Assembly (NCBI GenBank): GCA_024707145.1 | Contig: JANQAI010000005.1 | Coordinates: 992,001-1,056,000, forward strand | Length of the DNA: 64,000 bases | Direction: 5' to 3' | Origin: Magnetospirillum sp. | GTDB lineage: Bacteria > Pseudomonadota > Alphaproteobacteria > Rhodospirillales > Magnetospirillaceae | Translations under genes and position numbers: made by a program | In this document: piece after piece, positions 18,540 through 26,763 of the stretch | Position numbering within the stretch: the stretch's first letter is position 1 | Layout: each line of letters opens with the position of its first letter | The notes under the pieces: generated by a model | Databases searched by the model: none | Seen by the model: only the letters and a program-made list of their open reading frames with translations | What the model was told of the DNA's origin: nothing

Positions 18540-19547
18540 TCAGAACTTTTCGATGATCGTAATTCCGGCCGGCAGGGCCGTATGGTCCACGCTGATTGCA
18601 TAGTCTTCAAAACGACGGGCTGGTGCCAGCCGGCGCAAGTCAGCGCTCGTCAGGTCATAGGAAGCTCCTTCAAAATAACGTTTGACGGTGACGCGCCGGA
18701 ACAATGCCGAGGCCGGCGCATTGCCGAGTGCGCTGTCGTGGCGGAACAAAACCAATCGACGGCTGGCCATTTCGCCGCGACTTGCGGAGCGGTCATGGTC
18801 GAACATGTGTTCGAGCGCCGTCCACAGCACCTCCAAATCATCGTCGTCAAACCCACTCCCTTCGGCTTTCCGTGGCTTGTTTCCCGGAGCGGTTCGCTCG
18901 GCCAGTTTGGCCGAAATGTAGCCATGGACGCGATACAAGGCGTATGGGACGATGTGCTTCCGCCCCATGGTCCGGTTTTCGCGACGATCGTCTCCATCCG
19001 CCGTGCCTTCGCCCGCCGCAGTATCCTTCGCCTCCTTTTCCGTCGTGGCGGCCATGCGCGTCAGCGTGATCTCCAGAGGCAGGATCGGCTCCAGCGATTG
19101 GGCAAAGGACAGCTGCACAGGCCCACGGACCTGACCGCAGTTGACACCGGTGCTCATCACCGCGCCGAACGTCCGCACATCGAAAAAGTTGTCGCACATG
19201 AAACGACGGATTGCGGCTTCCTCGTCTTCATCCTTGGGGGACAATTTGGATACCGTGGTCACCGCGTTGTTGCCGGGACGCACCGCTTTGTAGGCCGTGC
19301 GGTGCTTCTGGTTGAGAATGGCACCGTCCTGCACGTAAATGCCAAAACGCGGGTCGCCGTCATGAACGAGATTGACATAGTTGCGGACTTTGCGTTTGAG
19401 GCAGACGTCGGTGACGAGCCCTTGATTGGTTTCCGGGTCTTGACGCGGCAGGTTGCCGGCGTCCGGATCCCCGTTGGGATTGCCATTCGTCACATCGAAC
19501 AGAAAGACAAACTCGTAGCGGTTGGTGATGGGAGGCATGGGTTTCAC
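18540..19547 (-). CDS. cas7: Cas7 (Csd2), subtype I-C Cascade backbone
   Basis: 335 residues. The N-terminus RYEFVFLFDVTNGNPNGDPD is the hallmark of Csd2/Cas7 of subtype I-C, followed by VTDVCLKRKVRNYV and the KHIVPYALYRVHGYISA block. It binds the crRNA spacer as a six- or seven-copy filament. The start can be GTG 19547, which overlaps the cas8c stop (GTGA), or ATG 19538. The 18-residue acidic insertion around DTAAGEGTADGDDRRE (about 165-185) makes it longer than usual. The frame is intact. It is the last cas gene before the array; cas4, cas1 and cas2, normally found next, are missing. Confidence 0.93.
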   Translation of the reverse strand: MKPMPPITNRYEFVFLFDVTNGNPNGDPDAGNLPRQDPETNQGLVTDVCLKRKVRNYVNLVHDGDPRFGIYVQDGAILNQKHRTAYKAVRPGNNAVTTVSKLSPKDEDEEAAIRRFMCDNFFDVRTFGAVMSTGVNCGQVRGPVQLSFAQSLEPILPLEITLTRMAATTEKEAKDTAAGEGTADGDDRRENRTMGRKHIVPYALYRVHGYISAKLAERTAPGNKPRKAEGSGFDDDDLEVLWTALEHMFDHDRSASRGEMASRRLVLFRHDSALGNAPASALFRRVTVKRYFEGASYDLTSADLRRLAPARRFEDYAISVDHTALPAGITIIEKF

Positions 19548-21408
19548 CCTTCGTCCGTGGGCAGATCGGGTGCAGCGGTCTCCGCTTCAGCGGCATCCGG
19601 CGCGGGCTTTCGCGCGCAACGCTGGTGATAGTAGCCAACGACGAAACGGCCCTGGCTTTCCGGGTGCAGATGGCACGGCAAGGTCATGTCCAAGCCGTCC
19701 ATAACCTCGTTCATTTCGCGTTCGAACCAAACAGCCAGCCCCCTGTGCCGCTCTTCCGGCGCAGCACGGCCAAATGGTGGGAGGTGTTGCGCAGCAGCAG
19801 CGGGAAGACGCTGGCCGGCGTTGCCGAGGCAGCTCCGAAATAGCGGTCGCGGATGCTGGCGTTCACACGTCCGAGCGCGGCGCGTTGAACATTTTCCAAA
19901 AGAGCGAACAGCCGCCCCAACCGGTAGGCGGGGTCTGCTTCCTGGCGGTCGAGGCTCACCGGAACCTCCATTGCTGTGGTGAACGAGGGGCCAGCCTGCT
20001 TCCCGCGTCCGCGGTGGCGGACATCGCGCTGGAGCACGGCTCGGATGAGAGCGGCGCGCGGACCGGTGACCGGATCACCCGCTCGCAGGCGCTGAAGCGC
20101 CGCGGTCAGCAGGACGCGCGGATAGCGGCCGCCGGTGAGAATCGCGCGCATCACTTCGCCACCCAGCACCGGCGGGACGGTTTCAGGATCGCCCCGACGG
20201 GCCACGGGCTGAAGCAGAGCCAAGGGAGAGGGAGGCCGATGCCAAGCGCGCGGCTCAATCCTCAGATCCTCCCAATGCTCCGCCAAGCGGGCGAGCAGCA
20301 AGTCCAATGTTGTCTCGTGCCACAGGCGCACCGACAGACGGGGGCCATTCGGTGAAAGGCCCAGAATGTGGATCCGGGTGCCGGGGTCGAGCACAGCGTC
20401 GATCCGCTCCAGCGTACGGCGGATATCGATCAATTCGGGAAACGTGCCCCCTCCTCCCCAGCCGCTCTTAAACGCTGCGGCATAAGCCGAAGAGGCCCGC
20501 GAAACTCCCAGCGCATAGGCAACTACCGCCTCAGCCTTGCGGGCAGACGTTTCGCCGCCCGCGGAAGCACTGGCCCAGAATACGGTCGTGGTGTCTCCGA
20601 ACCGCATCTTGGTGCCGCTGTTGCGCGCCAGCAGCGCGTTCAGAGCGGCGCCATAATTCGACGCGGCAGCCTCCGAAACGGGGGCGTTGTCGCCCTGCTT
20701 CTTGCCATACGAGGCAAAGGCGTTGCGGTTGAACGAGACCAGCGAGCCCCCGGACAGCCGTGCTCCCGCAACGCCCTTAATCAGGGGGTGCAGGCGCGCC
20801 ACTGGCGCGATGCGCCCAGTGACAAGACACACCGCCGATGGCCCACCGCTTTTGATCACCTGCCGTTCCCACACGGCGCGAGCCGCCGGACGATCGTGCA
20901 CGAACCGGTCTTGACCGTCAGCGTCCACGTCTCCGTCGAGCTGAAAGACGAGGTTTCGGTCCAGGAGAGCCGACGCAAGCCGGTGCCGTCGAACCGACTC
21001 GGTGTCCAGGTGCGCAGAAAGCGAAGCACGGCCAGCAGACCGGGATCGGTCGCATCATCCAGCAGCCGTTCATGCGTCTCGCGAAAAGCGGCGGCATGGG
21101 CGGAGTAGGTCGTGATCCCGGGCTGACCCGTTCCATTGCCAAGCCCCAGCACAAACTTGCTGTTGTCCCAGAGAAAGAAAGCCCGCGGAGTCGTGCCTGA
21201 CCGTTTGGACGTTCGCGGCACGGTCACTGGACGGCCGACCGGCTGGCGTCCGGTGTGGTCACGTAGATCGCGGCAGGAATTCAGCCCCTCCGTCCGGAGA
21301 GAGCACGAGGGCGAAGGCGATGCTCTCCGTCGAAAAGCCGAAGGGGGCGACCCTACCGCAGCGTTCAAGGCGGCCGTAATGGGTGTTGAGCGCCGACAGG
21401 ATCGTCAT
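19544..21408 (-). CDS. cas8c: Cas8c (Csd1), subtype I-C Cascade large subunit, frameshifted as sequenced
   Basis: Large subunit that recognises the PAM; in I-C systems an internal start also yields Cas11. From ATG 21408 it reads MTILSALNTHYGRLERCGRV and IAFALVLSPDGG, then after a shift at the C-run near 21290 DLRDHTGRQPVGR and FLWDNSKFVLGLG, then after a shift near 20965-20975 NLVFQLDGDVDADGQDRFVH, RPAARAVWERQV and VSRASSAYAAAF. After a third shift in the C-run near 19738-19742 it ends EMNEVMDGLDMTLP and GRFVVGYYHQR. All are Csd1 blocks in order. Corrected length is about 621 residues. The start overlaps the cas5c stop (ATGA) if one G is removed near 21409. Confidence 0.9.
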
Positions 21409-22077
21409 GCCCCGCACCTCCGGCAACGAGCGCGGCGGCACCGCCAGAACGCCTTCGCGCAGAACGGCATGGAATATTAGCGAAGAGCGGCCGTTGCTGT
21501 GATCGATGTCCAGCAGCATCGGGCCGAGGTCCAAATTGCGCTGCTCGCCCGGCAGGGCGTGCACGGGCACTGGACCTTCCCAGAGTTCGAACTCGGCGGG
21601 GAACTCGCGGGTTCCGAGGCAGGGCTGGTGAAAGCACTGACCACGCTGTGCACGGCGGTTGAATATCTTCAGATGAGTGGCAATGGTGTCGTTTTCGCCA
21701 GCCTCTTCGGTCAGAGAGACGTGCGCCTCGATTATGTAATCGACATCGACGAGGATGACGGCGGCACGTTGCTGCCGGTCATGGTCGGCGATTTGACGCA
21801 ACTCTGCGATGTCATTGCCGCGCATTGCATGACGAACGGTGGCGACGGGCACCTTGTGGCCGACCTCGTTGCGGCGAAGCGATTGGAAGCGGATGGGTTT
21901 CAGCACGTGAATACGGTCAATTGTCCAAACAATTGCCGGTTTCCAGTGAATCGCTTCGAGAATACCGCGTGCAGCGGACGGTGTGATCACGTCATACGAT
22001 ACTCGTTCAACTTTGGTTTCAGGACGAGTGAAGCAGGCTCTTGGGCCTGACACCCGTAATTTTATTCCGTACGACAT
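21405..22077 (-). CDS. cas5c: Cas5c (Cas5d), crRNA-processing Cascade subunit
   Basis: In subtype I-C, which has no Cas6, Cas5 cuts the pre-crRNA and caps the 5' handle. The sequence MSYGIKLRVSGPRACFTRPE, VERVSYDVITPSAARGILEA and IHWKPAIVWTIDRIHVLKPI is typical, and the C-terminus FHAVLREGVLAVPP is normal. As sequenced the frame runs on into cas8c (to 21259). Removing one base from the CCCC at 21410-21413 (plus strand) gives a TGA at 21405 overlapping the cas8c ATG, with about 223 residues, the usual size. A Cas5-Cas8 fusion is less likely because cas8c is broken again just downstream. A GGAGG lies 6 bases before the ATG. First gene of the cas operon; no cas3 upstream. Confidence 0.92.
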
Positions 22078-22339
22078 GGAAAACCTCCAACCATGAACGC
22101 ACAGGAAAGAAAGCCGGAAAACTATTGTCCTGTAAAGCGTTCATAAGAAATCACCTCAAGGCACATAATCCACCCGATCTTTAAAAGCTCACAATTAGCG
22201 GAAAAAATTTAGCCCGCTCACATTGTTCAAATGACTTGTTACCGCCCTATATTACCAAAGAAATGATGCAACCGAATCGGTGCAATATCCAGATTAAACC
22301 TCATTTCTACTCAATACATTATAAAATCGCCTAACCACA
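22078..22339. promoter_or_regulatory. AT-rich cas operon upstream region with long inverted repeat
   Basis: 262 bp of AT-rich sequence upstream of cas5c. Two arms, ATGAACGCACAGGA (22093-22106) and TCCTGTAAAGCGTTCAT (22128-22144), are complementary apart from a three-base insertion, and are separated by 21 bp. The position, directly before the cas5c ribosome-binding site, suggests an operator or a regulatory hairpin for the cas operon. It could instead be part of the transposon's right end. Nothing else coding is seen here. Confidence 0.5.
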
Positions 22340-22612
22340 ATGGGAGCAACTCAGAGGCCCAAAGATCAAGGTTATGATTACTCATTGGCACGCCGGCAGG
22401 AGAAAGCCCGCAAACACTTTGTGCCGGCGCTGCGCTACGGTTCCGAGATTGTCGACTCGCTCTGCTCCTCCAAGTCGCTGGCGAGGAATGTGCACTGCTG
22501 AGTGTTGCTCATCCTTGACGGTAACAAGCGTGCCGCCTTCGTGGTCCTCGGTCTGCGCCTCGAGCCCCAACGGCTTCGAGTCGAACGCGACGGAGCGTGA
22601 GGTGGCGGATGG
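22340..22612 (+). pseudogene. Remnant of a Doc/Fic-type toxin gene
   Basis: A frame from ATG 22340 (MGATQRPKDQGYDYSLARR) stops at 22501, and a second frame overlapping it reads VLLILDGNKRAAFVVLGLRL to a stop at about 22612. The DGNKRAAF string matches the catalytic-loop region of death-on-curing (Doc) toxins (HPFxDGNKRAA), but the His is gone and the frames are broken. I read it as a decayed toxin at the edge of the CRISPR/tni region. Homology is short, so confidence is low. Confidence 0.35.
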
Positions 22613-22638
22613 TATCCCGATGCTCGCCATCGGTTGAC

Positions 22639-22775
22639 CCAGATACTGTTGGCGAATTTCGGAGCGGCAATCCGGAGGTCCCTCATGGGCGGGAAAACCC
22701 GCCGCAGGCTGGGTCCCTTGGCCAGGTTCTGAGAGACTTCAAACCCACCCGCCGATTTCGCCAACAGTATCCTGG
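22639..22775. repeat. MITE-like 137-bp inverted-repeat element
   Basis: The arms GATACTGTTGGCGAA (22642-22656) and TTCGCCAACAGTATC (22758-22772) are a perfect 15-bp inverted repeat. With one base of slack the match extends outward to CCAG/CTGG and inward by about four bases. The interior has no reading frame and contains a GC hairpin (GCGGG AAAA CCCGC near 22690-22704). It looks like a miniature inverted-repeat element or a pair of transposon ends. A copy of another dispersed repeat starts at 22775. Confidence 0.6.
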
Positions 22776-22828
22776 CGCAAAGCGGTCCATCAGCGGCTTT
22801 GGACTTGGTGTCCCCTTTCACCACACCT
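22775..22828. repeat. Dispersed 54-bp repeat, copy A
   Basis: The sequence beginning GGCGCAAAGCGGTCCATCAG and ending CCCCTTTCACCACACC recurs at 43069-43122 with 46 of 54 bases identical by my count. Its last 16 bases alone recur with small changes near 32428 and 46519. No coding role is evident. It may be the conserved end of an unrecognised element. Confidence 0.55.
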
Positions 22829-22898
22829 CTCCAGCCCGCTGATCACCCGGACTGACGCATACATGTTGCGCAGACTTCTTCATATGGGAAGGCTTCGG

Positions 22899-23186
22899 CT
22901 ACTCCTTGTCGCTGCAGGTCAGAATGAACGGCAGCAGGTCCTCATGCGGACGGGCGTCCCCTTGGCTGGCCGCTGACAGGTTGTCGAGCGCCTTGGCGAG
23001 CGGGACGGAATCGAGCAGGCCGACGGCGGCGCCGAGCGTGCCAACCACCTGATAGGCCTCGGCGCAGTCCTGCCGGAGGCGCTGAAGCTCGCGCATCAGC
23101 GCGTCTCGGTCATCACCGCGAACAGCGAACGGGTCCGGGTCCGGGTCTTCGGGACCTTCGTTCACACCTTCTACCTGTGCCAACAT
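22899..23186 (-). CDS. Hypothetical protein, acidic N-terminus and helical C-terminus
   Basis: 95 residues from ATG 23186; the frame is open further upstream. It reads MLAQVEGVNEGPEDPDPDPF, then a helical part (RDALMRELQRLRQDCAEAYQ) and SVPLAKALDNLSAASQGDA. There is no signal peptide and no motif I recognise. Neighbouring sequence at 23200-23440 contains scraps of other frames but nothing I would call a gene. It could be a real small cytoplasmic protein or the end of a decayed longer one. Confidence 0.4.
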   Translation of the reverse strand: MLAQVEGVNEGPEDPDPDPFAVRGDDRDALMRELQRLRQDCAEAYQVVGTLGAAVGLLDSVPLAKALDNLSAASQGDARPHEDLLPFILTCSDKE

Positions 23187-23441
23187 ATCGAGAAGACTGC
23201 CACGCTCACTTGACGGCGTGGGCTGGTCGCGAACCGGGAACGCGATGCCGGGAGAGGCGAAAAAATTCCGTCCAGCGATCAGGCTCCGCCGCGGCCCGAT
23301 CTGTGGGGGCGTCGAGCGGCGGGCCGACCTCCACCGGGCGCATTCCCCGCGGATGCCCAAGGATCTCGTACCGGCCGTCCCCCAAATCGCGGCCGGGCTC
23401 CCATTCAGCCGTAGGAGACAGTCAGATCCATCGCATTGTGC

Positions 23442-23580
23442 TCATACCAGATGCTCCTTCACTTGACGGTAGAGCACCAGCGCCTGTTCCAACTGCGTGA
23501 CCGCCGCATCCAACTCCTCCGGCGGCACGATCGTCAAGCCGATTTCCGACCCGGCCACAACCAGCCGGGAAAATTCATGA
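23442..23580 (-). pseudogene. 3' part of a gene split by the IS1380-type element
   Basis: About 45 residues ending AGSEIGLTIVPPEELDAAVTQ, then a short helical tail and stop. The part immediately upstream is replaced by the IS1380-type element, and a matching 5' piece in the same direction lies at 25112-25262. Function is unknown. Confidence 0.45.
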
Positions 23581-25111
23581 GGGTTGGCGGGTGTAGCGGC
23601 ATCCGTTGAGCGGCCGTAGGAGTTGGGTGCTGAAGCCAATCCCCGCCTTTTCCGGAGCGCCCACCCGCCATGGTTGATCCTACGCTGCCACTGCCCGGCC
23701 TGTCACCCGTTGCCGGAAAACCGGTGATCGGACGCTTCGATGGAGGGCGCCTGTCCTCCGATGGCGGGCTGCTGGTGCTGCGCGAGGTCGAAAAACGGCT
23801 GCGCATGGCCGAACGGCTGGCCGCCTGCATTGAGGACCCGCGCGATCCCACGCGCACCGTGCACCCGTTGGCCGACATCATCGGCTTCCGCCTGCTGGCG
23901 ATCGCCGCGGGCTACGAGGACGGCAACGACGCCAACAGCCTGCGCTGCGATCCGCTGTTCAAGATGGCCCTGGAGCGCCTGCCGTCCGAGCGTGACCTGT
24001 GCTCGCAAGCCACCATCTCGCGCCTGGAGAACCTGCCGGATACCCGTGCCTTGCTGCGCATGGGCCGGGCCATGGTCGATCTCTACTGCGCCTCGTTTCG
24101 CCAGGTGCCCAAGCGCATCGTGCTCGATGTGGACGACACCTTCGATGCGGTGCACGGCGGTCAGCAGTTGCGCCTGTTCAACGCGCATTACGACGAGTAC
24201 GGCTTTCAGCCCATCGTCGTCTTCGACGGCGACGGCCGCTTCGTCACCGCCGTGCTGCGCCCGGCCAAACGTCCCAAAGGCACCGAGATCCGGGCCTTCC
24301 TGCGCCGCCTGCTGCGCGCCATCCGGGCGAACTGGCCGCACACCCGGATTCTGCTGCGTGGTGACGGCCATTACGCCTGTCCGGAGGTGCTGGACTGGTG
24401 CGAGGGCGAGCGAATCGACTACGTGCTGGGCCTGCCGACCAGCCGCACGCTGCGCCGTCATGTGACCACGCTGGAGGCCAGCACCGCCGCCCGCTTCCAG
24501 GCCATGCCCGGAGCCGACAAGGTGCGCCGCTTCAAGGAGTTCTACGACGGCGCCAGCACCTGGAGCCGGGTGAGGCGCATCGTCGCGCGGGTCGAGGCCG
24601 GAGCCCAGGGCACCGACACCCGCTTCATCGTCACCAACCTGCGCCACGGCACCGGACGCTGGCTCTACGAGGTTTTGTACTGCGCGAGGGGACAGGCCGA
24701 GAACCACATCAAGGCGTGGAAAGCGCACCTTGCCGCCGACCGCACCTCCTGCTCCAAGGCGAGCGCCAATCAGTTCCGCCTGTTCCTGCACGCCGGGGCG
24801 TACTGGCTGCTGTGGAGCCTGCGCTCCGTGATGCCGAAACGCTCACGCTGGCGCACGGTCCAGTTCGACACCTTGCGGCTGCGTCTGGTGAAGATCGCCG
24901 CGCGCATCGTCGAAATGAAGACGCAGATCAAGGTTCACCTGCCGACCAGCGCGCCCGATCAGGCGATCATCCATCTCGCCCTCGGTCGCTTGCCACGGCT
25001 GATCTCCTGAGAAGCGGGGCAGCGTGCCCCAGCCGTCACCCGCTCCCGTCCACCATCAACTCCGCCCGCTTCACCCCGCCATCCACATGGCGGCTGACGG
25101 CGTGCGCCCAT
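23578..25111 (+). mobile_element. IS1380-family insertion sequence (ends approximate)
   Basis: Contains one intact transposase gene. Candidate imperfect ends are GAGGGTTGGCGGGTG near 23580 and, inverted, the segment CGCCCATGCAACCCC near 25104-25118. I could not confirm a target duplication. The element splits a minus-strand gene whose halves are at 23442-23580 and 25112-25262. Confidence 0.7.
23670..25010 (+). CDS. IS1380-family transposase
   Basis: 446 residues, one intact frame. It opens LPGLSPVAGKPVIGRFDGGR, SSDGGLLVLREVEKRL, as IS1380 enzymes do. Acidic catalytic residues are likely in IVLDVDDTFDAVHG (about 150), LLRGDGHYACPE (about 230) and CARGQAENHIKAWKAHLAAD (about 345). The C-terminus is the usual SLRSVMPKRSRWRTVQFDTL and helical end. 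It should be an active enzyme. Its insertion disrupted a small gene on the other strand. Confidence 0.93.
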   Translation: MVDPTLPLPGLSPVAGKPVIGRFDGGRLSSDGGLLVLREVEKRLRMAERLAACIEDPRDPTRTVHPLADIIGFRLLAIAAGYEDGNDANSLRCDPLFKMALERLPSERDLCSQATISRLENLPDTRALLRMGRAMVDLYCASFRQVPKRIVLDVDDTFDAVHGGQQLRLFNAHYDEYGFQPIVVFDGDGRFVTAVLRPAKRPKGTEIRAFLRRLLRAIRANWPHTRILLRGDGHYACPEVLDWCEGERIDYVLGLPTSRTLRRHVTTLEASTAARFQAMPGADKVRRFKEFYDGASTWSRVRRIVARVEAGAQGTDTRFIVTNLRHGTGRWLYEVLYCARGQAENHIKAWKAHLAADRTSCSKASANQFRLFLHAGAYWLLWSLRSVMPKRSRWRTVQFDTLRLRLVKIAARIVEMKTQIKVHLPTSAPDQAIIHLALGRLPRLIS

Positions 25112-25262
25112 GCAACCCCACGCTGAACATCTCCACCCGGTGGCCAGCCCGCGCCTCACCCCGGTGCATAAAGGCGGCCAGCACACGCGCCCGGTGGCGA
25201 ATAGCCGCGATGTATTTGTCAATGCCATAGCCCGGGCTCAGAGCCGGAGCAAGCGTCAGCAC
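25112..25262 (-). pseudogene. 5' part of the gene split by the IS1380-type element
   Basis: About 49 residues: MLTLAPALSPGYGIDKYIAA, then RHRARVLAAFMHRGEARAGH and VEMFSVG before the insertion point. It partly overlaps the downstream end of the antitoxin-like frame at 25256. If joined to 23442-23580 the product would be about 95 residues. It is placed like a toxin or partner gene of the antitoxin locus upstream, but the sequence is not recognised. Confidence 0.45.
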
Positions 25263-25611
25263 TTCAATCTCCTGTGCCGCGTGTCAGCGCGTCGGCGATT
25301 CCTGCTATTTCCAGGTCGGTAAGCTGGAGAACCCAGCCTTGCCTGCTGGCCGTTATTGGACATGACCAGAAGCCCCCGCCCAACATCCGCCCTCCAATCA
25401 ACCAAGTCGGGCCGGTTGTCCGGCGTGATGCCGGCCAATAACTCCTCCAGGGTGTAGCGGTGCTGCGGCTTCTGGGGTCCGCGACCCTTTTCCGCACAGG
25501 CGGCCAAGTACTCGTCTATGCTGTCGCGGAACGCTTGCCACAGGTCAGCGGCCGTATGCCCCTCGGCGTGCACCACGTCAGAGATTCCCGACGCGACCGA
25601 CTTAAAAAATA
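25256..25611 (-). pseudogene. HicB-like / MazE-like antitoxin chimera, remnant
   Basis: The frame is open from about 25611. Its first part (SDVVHAEGHTAADLWQAF, DSIDEYLAACAEKGRGPQKP) is the conserved core of HicB antitoxins, without the family's N-terminus. It then switches to RYTLEELLAGITPDNRPDLV and DWRADVGRGLL, which is the C-terminal toxin-binding tail of MazE/PemI-type antitoxins. The rest looks non-coding. I know no natural family with this order, so a recombination between two toxin-antitoxin loci is the simplest reading. No intact toxin is adjacent. Confidence 0.55.
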
Positions 25612-26031
25612 CCGATTACAGCATCACCACTCAAAATCCAAGTTCACTTTAATCACACCCTAGCCCCCAACAGCGCCCCACCATGTTACTCGCCACAACG
25701 CCGCACGGCGCAGCATACTATTGTATGTTCATGCATGTGAGATATAGCGTTACCACCTCATGCTGTATTCATTTTCTCCGACGCACCGCTCTATTATCAC
25801 ACCACTTACTTCAGCACTCGGCAGTTCCTGGCAAAAGCAGAACGGCTGCAGACGCTTATTTTTGGCATAAATCGCTTTGCTGACTGGCCCAATACTGGCT
25901 GGATTATCACCGCTCGTTCTTATGTGGAGCCGATCGTCCTGAGACGCGGTAAGCGGTGCCGGCGAGGAGGATGTCCTTGCCGTTTGTTGCCGCCATCCGT
26001 CCTTTGTCGGAAACGCCGTCAGGAGGTAGCG
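25612..26031. other. AT-rich non-coding interval
   Basis: 420 bp, clearly AT-richer than the surroundings, between the antitoxin remnant and the lipoprotein gene. No supported gene. It should contain the promoter of the 26032-30809 cluster; an AGGAGG at 26021-26026 serves the first gene. Confidence 0.5.
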
Positions 26032-26763
26032 ATGTGGCGAGTGTGCCATGCTCTGTCCTGCCTTGCGCTCGGTCTGTTCTTGTCTGCATGCGAACATCCG
26101 TTGCAGCTGGGCGAATACCGGTTCCAGGCCCTTTTTGAGCGCGATCCCACGGCATACCGGAATGGTGGTGGCGCTTATGCGGAACCTCTGGCGATTGCTG
26201 TCAAGCTCCAAAACCTCAGCGGCCGCTCGATCTATCTGGCCGATCCTCCTCAGGACCACGCGTCGGGGCAGGCCAGTGAGGGATTGTATGTTCGGGCATC
26301 CCTGGTAACACCCGTTCACGGCATCGGAGCCCCGGTTGTCGATCCCGGGACGCGTTCGGGGCGCAACATTCTCGCCGAGAGTGATGCTAGCCGCACCCCG
26401 TGGTTCGATCCGCATACGCGCACCGTCGAGAATCTGGCCACGGCCGGTGGCGAGTTGCTCAAGTTGAACCCCGATTCCATCCGGAGCTCACTCGGGCTCA
26501 TGGGAAACGAGGCGCTGGTCACGCTGCTCTTCCCGGTGGACTGGTCCATGGTTTCAGCATCGCATCCGTTTGTCCGGACCTCCGTGCCGGTTCGTCTCGA
26601 ACTCGGATACCGTGACCCTGACGGAACCTTTTACGCATTCCCCGGCAGGCTCGAGAGAAATGTCGAAGCCGTTCTGAGCAACGGGCGCCGTTACGCAAGC
26701 GGCATGCTGGCAGCGCCCAACGGCCCTGTCAGCGGTGAATTCCGCAGGACGGAGGCTCCATGA
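26032..26763 (+). CDS. Lipoprotein, function unknown, first gene of a secreted-protein cluster
   Basis: 243 residues from ATG 26032, 5 bases after AGGAGG. The N-terminus is a lipoprotein signal with lipobox LFLSAC (Cys at about residue 21). The mature part starts EHPLQLGEYRFQALFERDP and is mostly beta-strand-like, with a segment IAVKLQNLSGRSIYLADPP that resembles the strand pattern seen in the BsuPI-like protein at 29714. Its stop overlaps the next gene (ATGA), implying coupled translation. I do not recognise a family. Base composition is lower in GC than the core genes, suggesting an acquired cluster. Confidence 0.7.
   Translation: MWRVCHALSCLALGLFLSACEHPLQLGEYRFQALFERDPTAYRNGGGAYAEPLAIAVKLQNLSGRSIYLADPPQDHASGQASEGLYVRASLVTPVHGIGAPVVDPGTRSGRNILAESDASRTPWFDPHTRTVENLATAGGELLKLNPDSIRSSLGLMGNEALVTLLFPVDWSMVSASHPFVRTSVPVRLELGYRDPDGTFYAFPGRLERNVEAVLSNGRRYASGMLAAPNGPVSGEFRRTEAP

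Larger units (their letters stand above)
13392..22340 (-). mobile_element. Candidate type I-C CRISPR-associated transposon (CAST); ends not located
   Basis: One strand carries tniA, tniB and tniQ, then within 150 bp upstream a CRISPR array and a cas7-cas8c-cas5c operon. There is no cas3, cas1, cas2 or cas4. Known CASTs (types I-F, I-B and V-K; I-C examples have been reported from metagenomes as far as I recall) combine TnsB/TniA, TnsC/TniB and TniQ with a nuclease-free effector in this way. The segment is visibly less GC-rich than its flanks in places (for example 16980-17130 and 22130-22330). Coordinates span the genes only. The left end may lie near 12048 and the right end between 22145 and 22640. 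An accidental side-by-side placement of a Tni module and a decayed I-C locus is the main alternative. Confidence 0.7.

Noticed and set aside
21259..22077. A Cas5-Cas8 fusion protein
   Set aside because: The joined frame carries the cas8c N-terminus and stops after about 50 residues of it. Removing one G separates the genes with a normal ATGA overlap, and cas8c needs another repair right after, so an indel is simpler than a fusion.
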